Assembly (NCBI GenBank): GCA_018609925.1
Contig: JAHEOG010000139.1
Location: forward strand, 1 to 40,439
Source: Gammaproteobacteria bacterium
GTDB taxonomy: Bacteria; Pseudomonadota; Gammaproteobacteria; Thiohalorhabdales; Thiohalorhabdaceae
Length of the DNA stretch: 40,439 nucleotides
Direction: 5' to 3'
Shown here: positions 7,890 through 18,966 of the stretch, piece after piece
Layout: every line of letters starts with the position of its first letter
Position numbering within the stretch: position 1 is the first letter of the stretch
The notes under the pieces: model-generated
What the model was told of the DNA's origin: nothing
Database searches by the model: none
What the model saw: the letters and a program-made list of their open reading frames with translations, nothing else
Made by a program: the position numbers and the translations under genes

Positions 7890-8141
7890 ATGGAACCCGC
7901 CACCCTGATCACCGCGGCAACCGCGATCGCTGTCGGCATTATCCTGGGCGCCGCCGGCCTGGGCTCGGCCCTGGGCTGGGGCATGATCACCGCCAAGGCC
8001 CTGGAAGGCATCGCCCGTCAGCCGGAGATGCGGCCCCAGCTCCTGACGAATACCTTCATCTTTGCCGGTCTGATGGAGTCGTTCCCGTTCATCGTCCTGG
8101 CCCTGGCGCTGTGGTTCGTCTTCGCCAACCCGTTCCTGTAG
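7890..8141 (+). CDS. atpE: F1Fo ATP synthase subunit c (Glu-type)
   Basis: Proteolipid that forms the rotating c-ring. 83 aa with two hydrophobic helices joined by the polar loop ALEGIARQPEMRPQ. The ion-binding carboxylate is E63 in GLMESFPFIV; E. coli and many gammaproteobacteria have Asp61 in GLVDAIPMI. The protein ends FANPFL rather than the usual gammaproteobacterial tail. Ser follows the Glu as in Na+-type rings, but the Gln required on helix 1 is replaced by Trp30, so H+ coupling is more likely. The ATG is preceded by GGAGGA. This subunit looks unlike that of E. coli-type relatives and more like my recollection of the Acidithiobacillus sequence. Confidence 0.96.
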   Translation: MEPATLITAATAIAVGIILGAAGLGSALGWGMITAKALEGIARQPEMRPQLLTNTFIFAGLMESFPFIVLALALWFVFANPFL

Positions 8142-8208
8142 GAAGCGCGATTGAGCGGCCGACCGTGGGGAAGGCCGCTCCAACGGGAGTAAGCAGAGGG
8201 GAAACGCC

Positions 8209-8679
8209 TTGAACTTGAACCTCACGCTGATCGGCCAGGCCATTACCTTCGTGGTCTTCATCTGGCTGTTCCAGCGCTACGTCTACGCCCCCGTCCATGC
8301 CGCCATGGCCAACCGCAAGCAGCGGATCGAGGAAGGTCTGGAGGCGGCCGAGAAAGGGCAAAAGGAACAGGAGCTCGCCGAGAAGCGGGCCCAGGAGACG
8401 ATCGCCGAAGCCAAGGAAAAGGCGCAGGAGATGGTGTCCGCCGCCGAACGCCGGGCCAACGAGATCCGGGAAGAGGCCACCAGCCAGGCTCGTCAGGAGG
8501 CGGACCGGATCCTGGCTAACGCCCGGGAGGAGGCCGAGCAGGAAAAGAACCGGGCGCGCGAGGAGCTCAAGCAGCAGGTGGCCGACCTGGCGGTGGAAGG
8601 GGCCGAGAAGATCCTCGAGCGAGAGATCGACGAGAAGGCCCATTCCGAAGTCCTCGACCGGCTCGTGAACCGGCTGTAG
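8209..8679 (+). CDS. atpF: F1Fo ATP synthase subunit b
   Basis: Peripheral stalk subunit tying Fo to F1. 156 aa, identical in length to E. coli AtpF. The start is TTG at 8209: translation from there gives MNLNLTLIGQAITFVVFIWLF, aligning with the E. coli N-terminus MNLNATILGQAIAFVLF, and AGAGGGG lies upstream. One N-terminal membrane helix is followed by a long charged coiled coil (KQRIEEGLEAAEKGQKEQEL onward). The delta-binding C-terminus includes ELKQQVADLAVEGAEKILER. atpH follows 10 nt downstream. Confidence 0.95.
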   Translation: MNLNLTLIGQAITFVVFIWLFQRYVYAPVHAAMANRKQRIEEGLEAAEKGQKEQELAEKRAQETIAEAKEKAQEMVSAAERRANEIREEATSQARQEADRILANAREEAEQEKNRAREELKQQVADLAVEGAEKILEREIDEKAHSEVLDRLVNRL

Positions 8680-8689
8680 GGAGGCATCC

Positions 8690-9226
8690 ATGGCCGACGC
8701 CCACACCATCGCGCGCCCCTACGCCGAGGCGGTCTTCGAGCTGGCCCAGGACCGGGGGGAGCTGGCGCAGTGGGAGCAGACCCTTTCCCTGATGGCGCGG
8801 ATCGCCTCCGACGAGGGGATGGAGCGTCTCCTGGGGGACCCCCGGGTTGCCCAGGAGCGCCAGGCGAAGGTCTTCCGGGAGGTCGCAGGGGACCAGCTGG
8901 GCAAGGAAGCCGACCGCTTCCTGGACACCCTGTTCGCCAACGACCGGGTAACCTACCTCCCGGACATCTATGAGATCTTTCGCGAGCTTCGCCGGGAGGC
9001 CGAAGGCGAGATCCACGCCGTTGTCACCTCGGCGGTCCCCCTCTCCGAGGAGCAGCAGGCAACCGTCATCTCCCGCCTGAAGGAGCGGTTCGGTCAGGAG
9101 GTGACCCTGGACACGGAAGTGGATGAGTCCCTGTTGGGGGGGATGGTAATTCGGGCGGGGGATCTGGTGATCGACGGCTCCGTGCGGGGTGGGCTGGAGC
9201 AGCTCCGCAACCATTTGCAAGCCTAA
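8690..9226 (+). CDS. atpH: F1Fo ATP synthase subunit delta
   Basis: Connects the top of F1 to the b-subunit stalk (OSCP homologue). 178 aa, the expected length. The N-terminal helical domain starts ADAHTIARPYAEAVFELAQ. The C-terminal domain has the signature RLKERFGQEVTLDTEVDESLLGGMVIRAGDLVIDGSVRGGLEQL, in which LLGGMVIRxGDxVIDGSVRxxL is the family pattern. ATG at 8690 with GGGAGG upstream. Confidence 0.96.
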   Translation: MADAHTIARPYAEAVFELAQDRGELAQWEQTLSLMARIASDEGMERLLGDPRVAQERQAKVFREVAGDQLGKEADRFLDTLFANDRVTYLPDIYEIFRELRREAEGEIHAVVTSAVPLSEEQQATVISRLKERFGQEVTLDTEVDESLLGGMVIRAGDLVIDGSVRGGLEQLRNHLQA

Positions 9227-9283
9227 ACGGTACGGGCCACTCCAGGGGGAAGGGCCCCGGCCGGCCGCGAGGAGAGCGAATCG

Positions 9284-10828
<1,545 letters not shown>

Positions 10829-10852
10829 GCGGGCTCCCGTCAGGAGAGCGGA

Positions 10853-11716
10853 ATGCCGAGCTCCAAGGACATCAAGAAGCAGATCGGCTCCATCGAGAAC
10901 ACGAAGAAGATCACTTCGGCGATGGAGATGGTCGCGGCCTCCAAGATGCGCAAGGCCGAGGCCCGCATGCACGCCACGCGGCCCTACGCCGAGAAGATGC
11001 GCCAGGTGATCGGCCACATCGGCAAGGCCCACCCGGAGTACACCCACTCGTTTTTGGAGGAGCGGCAGACCGAAACGGCCGGGATCCTCATCATCACCTC
11101 GGATCGCGGGCTGTGCGGGGGCCTCAACACCAACGCCATGCGCCGGGCCCTGAACCTGATGGAAGAGCTCCAGTCCCAGGGGGTCAGCTACCGGGTAGCC
11201 GCCATCGGGCGCAAGAGCCTGCCGTTGTTGAACCGGATCGGAGTGGACATCATGGCCGAGGTCTCGGATCTGGGGGACGCCCCTGAGGTCACCGACATCG
11301 CCGGCACGGTCAAGGTGGTGATGGACGCCTTTATGGAAGGGCAGCTGGACCGGGTCTACCTGGTGTACAACCGCTTTGTGAACACCATGACTCAGAACGT
11401 GGAAACGGAGCAGATCCTACCCATCACCGAGATCACCGAGCCGGCGGAGCTCCACTGGGACTACATCTACGAGCCGGAGCCCCAGGAGGTTATCGACGGG
11501 CTCATGGAGCGCTACGTGGAGTCCCTGGTTTATCACGGCCTGGTGGAGAACATCGCCTCGGAACAGGCGGCCCGGATGGTGGCCATGAAGAGCGCTTCGG
11601 ACAACGCCGAGGAGCTCATCGAGGATCTCAAGCTCTCCTACAACAAGGCGCGGCAGGCGGCGATCACCGCCGAGCTGGCCGAGATTACCTCCGGCGCGGC
11701 GGCCCTGGAGGAGTAA
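10853..11716 (+). CDS. atpG: F1Fo ATP synthase subunit gamma
   Basis: Central rotor shaft of F1. 287 aa, equal to E. coli. The N-terminal helix SSKDIKKQIGSIENTKKITSAMEMVAASKM is highly characteristic. The Rossmann-like middle domain contains ITSDRGLCGGLNTNAMR. The C-terminal helix ends with MVAMKSASDNAEELIEDLKLSYNKARQAAIT, the signature that inserts into the alpha3beta3 ring. ATG at 10853 follows AGGAGAG. The 91-nt gap to atpD holds two short hairpins. Confidence 0.97.
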   Translation: MPSSKDIKKQIGSIENTKKITSAMEMVAASKMRKAEARMHATRPYAEKMRQVIGHIGKAHPEYTHSFLEERQTETAGILIITSDRGLCGGLNTNAMRRALNLMEELQSQGVSYRVAAIGRKSLPLLNRIGVDIMAEVSDLGDAPEVTDIAGTVKVVMDAFMEGQLDRVYLVYNRFVNTMTQNVETEQILPITEITEPAELHWDYIYEPEPQEVIDGLMERYVESLVYHGLVENIASEQAARMVAMKSASDNAEELIEDLKLSYNKARQAAITAELAEITSGAAALEE

Positions 11717-11723
11717 CCCGGTA

Positions 11724-11752
11724 GCCCCTTTCGGGGGCCATCCCCGGAGGGG
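11724..11752 (+). other. tandem small hairpins in the atpG-atpD spacer
   Basis: GCCCC (11724-11728) pairs with GGGGC (11734-11738) around TTTCG. CCCC (11742-11745) faces GGGG (11749-11752) around a 3-nt loop. No U-run follows, so they are not terminators. They lie in the widest gap within the atp structural genes, just before atpD. A role in mRNA processing or in raising beta-subunit output is possible but unproven. Confidence 0.4.
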
Positions 11753-11807
11753 ACGACCAGAGGGGCCTGCGGCCGAACTTCGGAAACCTTAGGAAACGGG
11801 CACGCAA

Positions 11808-13208
11808 ATGAGTGAATCCACGGGAACTGGCAAGGTCGTCCAGATCATCGGCCCGGTGGTGGACGTGGACTTCGAGACGGGCGAGATGCCCGAGGTCTAC
11901 GAGGCCCTGGAGCTGGTGGACGGCGAGCTGGTACTGGAGGTTCAGCAGCACACCGGCGACGGTACCGTCCGCTGCATCGCCATGGGCACCACCGACGGCC
12001 TCAAGCGGGGCGTGGACGTAAAGCGCACTGGGGCCCCCATCACGGTGCCGGTGGGAGCCAACACCCTGGGGCGGATGATGGATGTGCTGGGCAACCCCAT
12101 CGACGAGGCCGGGCCCATCTCCCGCGAGGAGACCGCCCCCATCCATCAGAAGCCACCGGACTACGAGGACCTGTCGGCCACCTCGGAGATCCTGGAGACC
12201 GGGATCAAGGTGATCGACCTCATGTGCCCCTTCGCCCGGGGCGGCAAGGTCGGCCTGTTCGGCGGCGCCGGCGTGGGCAAGACCGTGAACATGATGGAGC
12301 TGATCCGGAACATCGCCATCGAGCACTCCGGCTATTCCGTCTTCGCCGGGGTCGGCGAGCGCACCCGGGAGGGCAACGACTTCTACTACGAGATGAAGGA
12401 GTCGGAGGTCCTCGATAAGGTCTCCCTGGTCTACGGGCAGATGAACGAGCCGCCCGGGAACCGCCTGCGGGTGGCCCTCACCGGCCTGAGCCTGGCGGAG
12501 AAGTTCCGCGACGAGGGCCGCGATGTGCTGATGTTCATCGACAACATCTACCGCTACTCCCTGGCCGGCAACGAGGTTTCCGCCCTGCTGGGCCGGATGC
12601 CCTCGGCGGTGGGCTACCAGCCCACCCTGGCGGAGGAGATGGGGGTGTTGCAGGAGCGGATCACTACCACCAAGACTGGCTCAATCACCTCGGTCCAGGC
12701 CGTCTACGTGCCGGCCGACGACCTGACGGACCCGGCCCCGGCCACCACCTTCGCCCACCTGGACGCCACCGTGGTGCTGGCCCGCTCCATCGCCGAGCTG
12801 GGCATCTATCCGGCGGTGGACCCGCTGGATTCCACCAGCCGCCAGCTCGACCCCCAGGTCATTGGCCAGGATCACTACGAAACCGCCCGCCGCGTTCAGC
12901 AGGTCCTGCAGCGCTACAAGGAGCTCCAGGACATCATTGCGATCCTGGGCATGGACGAGCTGTCCGAGGAGGACAAGCTCACCGTGAACCGGGCCCGGAA
13001 GATCCAGCGCTTCCTGTCCCAGCCCTTCTTCGTGGCCGAGGTGTTCACCGGCATGTCCGGCAAGTTCGTGTCGCTGCAGGAGACCATCCGCGGCTTCAAG
13101 GGGATCGTGGACGGGGAATACGACCACCTCCCGGAGCAGGCCTTTTACATGGTCGGAACCATCGACGAGGCCGAAGAGAAGGGCGAGAGCCTGAAGAAGG
13201 CCAGCTAG
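11808..13208 (+). CDS. atpD: F1Fo ATP synthase subunit beta (catalytic)
   Basis: Catalytic subunit for ATP synthesis and hydrolysis. 466 aa, within family range. Walker A is GGAGVGKT at 152-159. The catalytic glutamate lies in AGVGERTREGNDFY and Walker B in DVLMFIDNIYRYSLAGNEVSALLGRMPSAVGYQPTL. The family signature PAVDPLDSTSRQLDP is present. The start ATG at 11808 gives SESTGTGKVVQIIGPVVDVDF, with the usual beta N-terminal barrel. Confidence 0.98.
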   Translation: MSESTGTGKVVQIIGPVVDVDFETGEMPEVYEALELVDGELVLEVQQHTGDGTVRCIAMGTTDGLKRGVDVKRTGAPITVPVGANTLGRMMDVLGNPIDEAGPISREETAPIHQKPPDYEDLSATSEILETGIKVIDLMCPFARGGKVGLFGGAGVGKTVNMMELIRNIAIEHSGYSVFAGVGERTREGNDFYYEMKESEVLDKVSLVYGQMNEPPGNRLRVALTGLSLAEKFRDEGRDVLMFIDNIYRYSLAGNEVSALLGRMPSAVGYQPTLAEEMGVLQERITTTKTGSITSVQAVYVPADDLTDPAPATTFAHLDATVVLARSIAELGIYPAVDPLDSTSRQLDPQVIGQDHYETARRVQQVLQRYKELQDIIAILGMDELSEEDKLTVNRARKIQRFLSQPFFVAEVFTGMSGKFVSLQETIRGFKGIVDGEYDHLPEQAFYMVGTIDEAEEKGESLKKAS

Positions 13209-13217
13209 CCCCCGATT

Positions 13218-13232
13218 GGCCCGTTGCGGGCC
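13218..13232 (+). other. small hairpin in the atpD-atpC spacer
   Basis: GGCCCG-TTG-CGGGCC is a perfect 6-bp inverted repeat with a 3-nt loop, located 9 nt after the atpD stop. It has no U-tract, so it is not an intrinsic terminator. It may act as an mRNA-stability element at the atpD 3' end. Confidence 0.35.
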
Positions 13233-13260
13233 GAAGGCCGCCTAGGGAGAAAGAGGCTCT

Positions 13261-13680
13261 ATGGGAATGACCATCCACGTCGATGTGGTCAGCGCCGACC
13301 GGGAGATCTACTCGGGCCAGAGCGAGATGGTCGTCGCCCCCGCAGAGATGGGGGAGGTCGGCATCATGCCGGGCCACTCGCCCCTGGTTACCCGGCTTTT
13401 GCCGGGCGAGGTCCGGATCCAGCACGAGGGCCGGGAGGAAGAGGTGCTTTTCGTTTCGGGGGGCTTCCTGGAGGTCCAGCCCTCGGTGGTGACCATCCTG
13501 GCGGACACCGCAGAGCGGGCCCCGGATATCGATGCCGCCGAGGCGGAAGCCGCCAAGCGCCGAGCGGAGAAGGCCCTGGAGGAGCAGACTTCGGACATGG
13601 AGCTCGCCCGGGCCAAGGCCGAGCTGGCCGAGGCCACTGCCCGGCTTCGGATATACCGGCGTCACCGGGAGCGGGCCTAG
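13261..13680 (+). CDS. atpC: F1Fo ATP synthase subunit epsilon
   Basis: Rotor subunit that contacts gamma and the c-ring and can inhibit ATP hydrolysis. 139 aa, same as E. coli. The N-terminal beta sandwich starts GMTIHVDVVSADREIYSG and includes AEMGEVGIMPGHSPLVTRLLPGEVRI, the family hallmark. A C-terminal helical hairpin follows (AEAEAAKRRAEKALEEQTSD onward). The ATG at 13261 follows GGGAGAAAGAGG. Last gene of the operon; a strong terminator follows at 13732. Confidence 0.97.
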   Translation: MGMTIHVDVVSADREIYSGQSEMVVAPAEMGEVGIMPGHSPLVTRLLPGEVRIQHEGREEEVLFVSGGFLEVQPSVVTILADTAERAPDIDAAEAEAAKRRAEKALEEQTSDMELARAKAELAEATARLRIYRRHRERA

Positions 13681-13731
13681 GGATTCCCATGCCCGGCCCC
13701 TCTAGCGACAGCCTGGATGAAGCATCCGTTC

Positions 13732-13766
13732 GGGGGCGGCCTACCGGGCCGCCCCCTTCCTTTTGG
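13732..13766 (+). terminator. intrinsic terminator of the atp operon
   Basis: GGGGGCGGCC (13732-13741) pairs perfectly with GGCCGCCCCC (13747-13756) around the 5-nt loop TACCG. The stem is followed by the T-rich tail TTCCTTTT. It lies between atpC and glmU, 13 bp before the glmU start, so glmU presumably depends on its own promoter or on read-through. Confidence 0.88.
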
Positions 13767-13778
13767 TAGGCTCCTCCT

Positions 13779-15214
13779 ATGGATCTCGAAGTCGTTGTGC
13801 TCGCCGCCGGGGCCGGCACGCGCATGCGCTCCCACTGGCCCAAGGTCCTGCATACCCTGGGGGGCCGGCCCATACTGGCCCACGTCCTGGAGGCGGCGCA
13901 GGCGCTCGAGCCCTCGGCGATCCGGGTGGTCATCGGCCACGGAGCGGAGTCTGTCCGAGAGGCCTTCGCGTACGCCCCCGTGGCCTTCGTCGAGCAGCCG
14001 GAGCAGGTCGGCACCGGCGACGCGGTGCGCCGCGCCGGTCCGGACTTCGCCCGCAGTGACTGGGTGATGGTCTTGAACGGCGACGTTCCCCTCCTGTGCG
14101 GGGAAACCCTGCAACGGTGGTGGGGAAGTCTAGGCGAAAGCCGGGCGGGGCTCGTCCTGCTTACGGCCCACCTTGATGACCCGTCGGGCTACGGGCGGAT
14201 CCTGCGGGAGAGCGCCGGAGGCATCGCCGGAATCCGCGAAGAGAAGGACGCGAGCGCCGCGGAGCGCGGCATCGGGGAGGTCTTCACCGGCATCCTGGCT
14301 GCGCGCGGGCCCAGGCTCGGCCCCTGGCTGGAGCGCCTCTCGGACGACAACGCCCAGGGCGAGTACTACCTCACCGACATTGTGGCCATGGCCGCGGACG
14401 AGGCCGGGGTGGCGGGATTCCCTCTTCCGGATCCGGCCGAGGCCCTCGGCATCAACGACCGGGCCCAGCTGGCGGTCGCCGAGGCGGCCTTCCAGCGCCG
14501 GGCTGCCCAGGCCTTAATGGCGGGCGGAGTGACCCTGCGGGATCCCGCCCGGACCGCGGTCTACGGCACCGTCCATCCCGCCCCCGACGCCGTGGTGGAC
14601 CCCGGGTGCCAGTTCGAAGGCGAGGTGGAGCTGGCCGAAGACGTCCACATCGGGCCCGGGTGTTACCTACGCGACACCCGCCTGGGCTCCGGGGCCCGTA
14701 TCCACGGCCACAGCCACCTGGACGGGGCGGACGTGGGGCCCGGTGCGGAGGTGGGCCCCTTCGCCCGGCTGCGAGGGGAATCGGTCCTGGAGGAAGGGGC
14801 CCGTGTGGGCAATTTCGTGGAGACCAAGAAGGCCCGCCTCGGCAAAGGCGTCAAGGCTAACCACCTCACCTACGTCGGGGACGCCGAGGTGGGGCCGGGG
14901 GCCAATCTGGGGGCCGGTACCATCACTTGCAACTACGACGGCCACCGCAAGCACAAGACCACTATCGGGGCGGGGGCCTTCATCGGCTCGGCGGTCCAAT
15001 TGGTGGCGCCGGTAACGGTGGGGGAGGGCGCCACCATCGGCGCCGGTTCCACCATCAGCCGGGACGCCCCGGCCCATGCCCTGACCGTGTGCCGGAGCCG
15101 GCAGTTCACCCGCAGCGATTGGAAGCGCCCGGAGGATCGGGAGCACCGGGCCGACCATGATCAAGAAAGCGGGGATCGGGAAAGTGAAGATCGCGAAAGC
15201 GGGGATAAGGACTG

Positions 15215-15215
<1 letters not shown>
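13779..15215 (+). CDS. glmU: bifunctional N-acetylglucosamine-1-phosphate uridyltransferase / glucosamine-1-phosphate acetyltransferase GlmU
   Basis: Makes UDP-GlcNAc for peptidoglycan and lipopolysaccharide. The N-terminal uridyltransferase domain starts LEVVVLAAGAGTRMRSHWPKVLHTLGG with the nucleotide-binding GxGTRM motif. A left-handed beta-helix acetyltransferase domain follows, with the active-site stretch VETKKARLGKGVKANHLTY (catalytic His in NHLTY). At 478 aa it is about 20 residues longer than E. coli GlmU. The excess is an acidic tail encoded by three tandem 15-bp repeats (15165-15209). The ATG at 13779 has only a weak Shine-Dalgarno sequence. glmS starts within the glmU stop (TGATG). 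Confidence 0.97.
15165..15209 (+). repeat. three tandem 15-bp repeats at the 3' end of glmU
   Basis: The units GAAAGCGGGGATCGG, GAAAGTGAAGATCGC and GAAAGCGGGGATAAG lie head to tail without a gap. They encode ESGDR-ESEDR-ESGDK, the hydrophilic end of GlmU beyond the normal family C-terminus. The number of units is in frame, so copy-number change would lengthen or shorten the tail without a frameshift. Confidence 0.85.
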
Positions 15216-17047
<1,832 letters not shown>

Positions 17048-17100
17048 CCATATAGGGGCAGTCGACAGCCCCGCAACAAAGGATCACCGCCCTACCAAGC

Positions 17101-18870
17101 ATGGATCTCCCTCGGCTACTGCGGATCTGGACCCAGCACTGGAGCCTCCGGCTCATGGTGCTGGGGGTGTTCATCGGGGTCCTCGCCGGCGCCGTGGTGC
17201 TGGGCTTCCGGGTGGCCATCGCGGAGGCCTCCCATTGGTTCACCCTGGGGCAGGGTTTCGCCGGGATCCCGTGGCAGTTTCGCTTGGTCTTGCCGATGTT
17301 CGGGGGATTGGCCGTTGGCCTCCTGGTCAAGTGGGTCTTTCCCCGCAACGCCGATGTCGGGGTCAGCCGTGTCCTGGAGCGGGTGGCCTACGGCGCCAGC
17401 CAGCTTGGGGCGCGCAGCGCGGTCGCCCAGTTCCTGTTCGGGATCCTGGCCATTGGCTCGGGGCATTCGGTGGGGCGGGAGGGCCCCTCCGTCCACATGG
17501 GGGCGGCGGTCGGCTCCCTGATCGGCCAACGCGCCGGGGTCGATCCCGACCATCTCCGGATCCTCGTGGCGGCGGGGGCTGCCGGGGCCTTTGCCGGGGC
17601 CCTGGACGTCCCCCTGGCCGGTGTGGTCTTCGCCCTGGAGGTCATCCTCGGCGAGTACTCCTTGGTGCTGTTCGCCCCGGTCGTGGTAAGCGCCGTGATC
17701 GCCACGGTGATTGCCGCCAATCTGCCAGGCGGCCGCGAGGTCTTCCTGCAGCTCCCCGATGTGACGGTCCACTCCTTCTGGTTTTTGCCCCTGGATTGGG
17801 TCATCGGCCTGGGGGCGGCCTTGGTCGCGTTCCTCCTCATTCGGGGAGTCGAGACCATCCACCGGGCCAGTCAGTGGGTGCGGATCCCCGGCTGGGCCCT
17901 TCCTGGCGTGGGCGGGCTGGGTGTTGGGAGCCTGGCGGTCTTCCTGCCCGAGGTCATGGGGGTAAGCTACGATGCCTTGTCCGCGGTATTCGCTGGCTCC
18001 CTTTCTGTCGGCTTCCTGACCGGGTTGCTCGCGGCCAAGCTGGCCGCCACCGCCATCAGCCTGGGCACCCAGTCCCGTGGGGGAGGGGCCATCGGCCCCG
18101 CCCTGTTCATGGGGGCTCTCCTGGGGGCAATTGCGGCCGGGGCCACCGAGTGGCTATTCCCGATCGCCATCGAGGATCCGGCCAGCTTCGCGATCGTGGG
18201 CATGGCGGCGGGCATGGCGTCGGTGCTCAACGCACCGTTTAGCGCCATCGTGGCGGTGTTCGAGCTGACCCAGCAGCCAGCGGTGATCCTGCCGGTCATG
18301 CTGGCCACGGTCACGGCGGCGGTGACCTCGCGGGACTGGTTCAAGGCGGAGGCCATTTTCGCCTGGACCCTGCACCTGCGGGAGCTGTCCGAGCCATCCC
18401 TGCCGGAGGCCGGCCAGAAGTGCACGGTGCCCGTGAACGAGGTCATGATCGGCCAATATCGAATCCTGCCGCCCCGGGTGGATCCGGAGGAGCTGCGGGA
18501 GGCCCAGTCGGATTCCGGTTTGCAGGTGATCTTTCCGGTCTTCCAGGATTCGGAGCTGGTGGGGATCCTGGATCTCAATGGCCTGCTTCGGGCGGGTGTG
18601 GCCACGCCGGACGACGATGGTTGCATCGATCTCTCCCCCTATCTCTATCGGGAAGAGGAGCTCCGTCCCCTGTTCCCCGGGGACCGGGCGGTCAAGGCCA
18701 TGGACCTGATGGCCTCCTACGGGCTGGAGGGCTATCCCGTTCGCTCCCCCCGGGACGCCCACATGCTGGTGGGGCTGGTGTATCAGACCGACGTGATCCA
18801 AGCCTGCATGGAGCAGCTCCGGGAGCACCGCAACGGGGAGGCCCCCAAGGAGGCCTCCCTGCCCAAGTAA
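17101..18870 (+). CDS. ClC-family chloride channel/transporter with C-terminal CBS domains
   Basis: Membrane protein of the voltage-gated chloride channel/H+-Cl- exchanger family, 589 aa. The core runs to about residue 430 with many hydrophobic helices. It carries the filter/gate motif GSGHSVGREGPSVHMGAA (gating glutamate in GREGP) and a glutamate in GVVFALEVILGEYS at the position of the ClcA proton glutamate, which favours exchange over channel function. The GSGIP-like segment reads GVSRV. GAIGPALFMGALLG is also conserved. The last 150 residues (from about PVNEVMIGQY) resemble a CBS pair, which E. coli ClcA lacks. Shine-Dalgarno is weak, so the start could lie slightly downstream. Substrate is inferred. 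Confidence 0.88.
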   Translation: MDLPRLLRIWTQHWSLRLMVLGVFIGVLAGAVVLGFRVAIAEASHWFTLGQGFAGIPWQFRLVLPMFGGLAVGLLVKWVFPRNADVGVSRVLERVAYGASQLGARSAVAQFLFGILAIGSGHSVGREGPSVHMGAAVGSLIGQRAGVDPDHLRILVAAGAAGAFAGALDVPLAGVVFALEVILGEYSLVLFAPVVVSAVIATVIAANLPGGREVFLQLPDVTVHSFWFLPLDWVIGLGAALVAFLLIRGVETIHRASQWVRIPGWALPGVGGLGVGSLAVFLPEVMGVSYDALSAVFAGSLSVGFLTGLLAAKLAATAISLGTQSRGGGAIGPALFMGALLGAIAAGATEWLFPIAIEDPASFAIVGMAAGMASVLNAPFSAIVAVFELTQQPAVILPVMLATVTAAVTSRDWFKAEAIFAWTLHLRELSEPSLPEAGQKCTVPVNEVMIGQYRILPPRVDPEELREAQSDSGLQVIFPVFQDSELVGILDLNGLLRAGVATPDDDGCIDLSPYLYREEELRPLFPGDRAVKAMDLMASYGLEGYPVRSPRDAHMLVGLVYQTDVIQACMEQLREHRNGEAPKEASLPK

Positions 18871-18966
18871 TCCGCTGCCTGAGCGTAGCCCTCGAATGGT
18901 TTACCCTGGCCCGGCCCCAGCTCGGGGCCCATCAGCGGGCCTTACCTTCCTTGCCCGGAGCGTTGC

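Noticed and set aside
7890..8141. Na+-dependent ATP synthase c-ring
   Set aside because: Glu63-Ser64 is suggestive, but the helix 1 Gln needed for Na+ binding is Trp30.
18913..18929. GGCCCC/GGGGCC hairpin as terminator after the ClC gene
   Set aside because: No T-rich tail follows; GC-rich chance pairing is likely in this genome.
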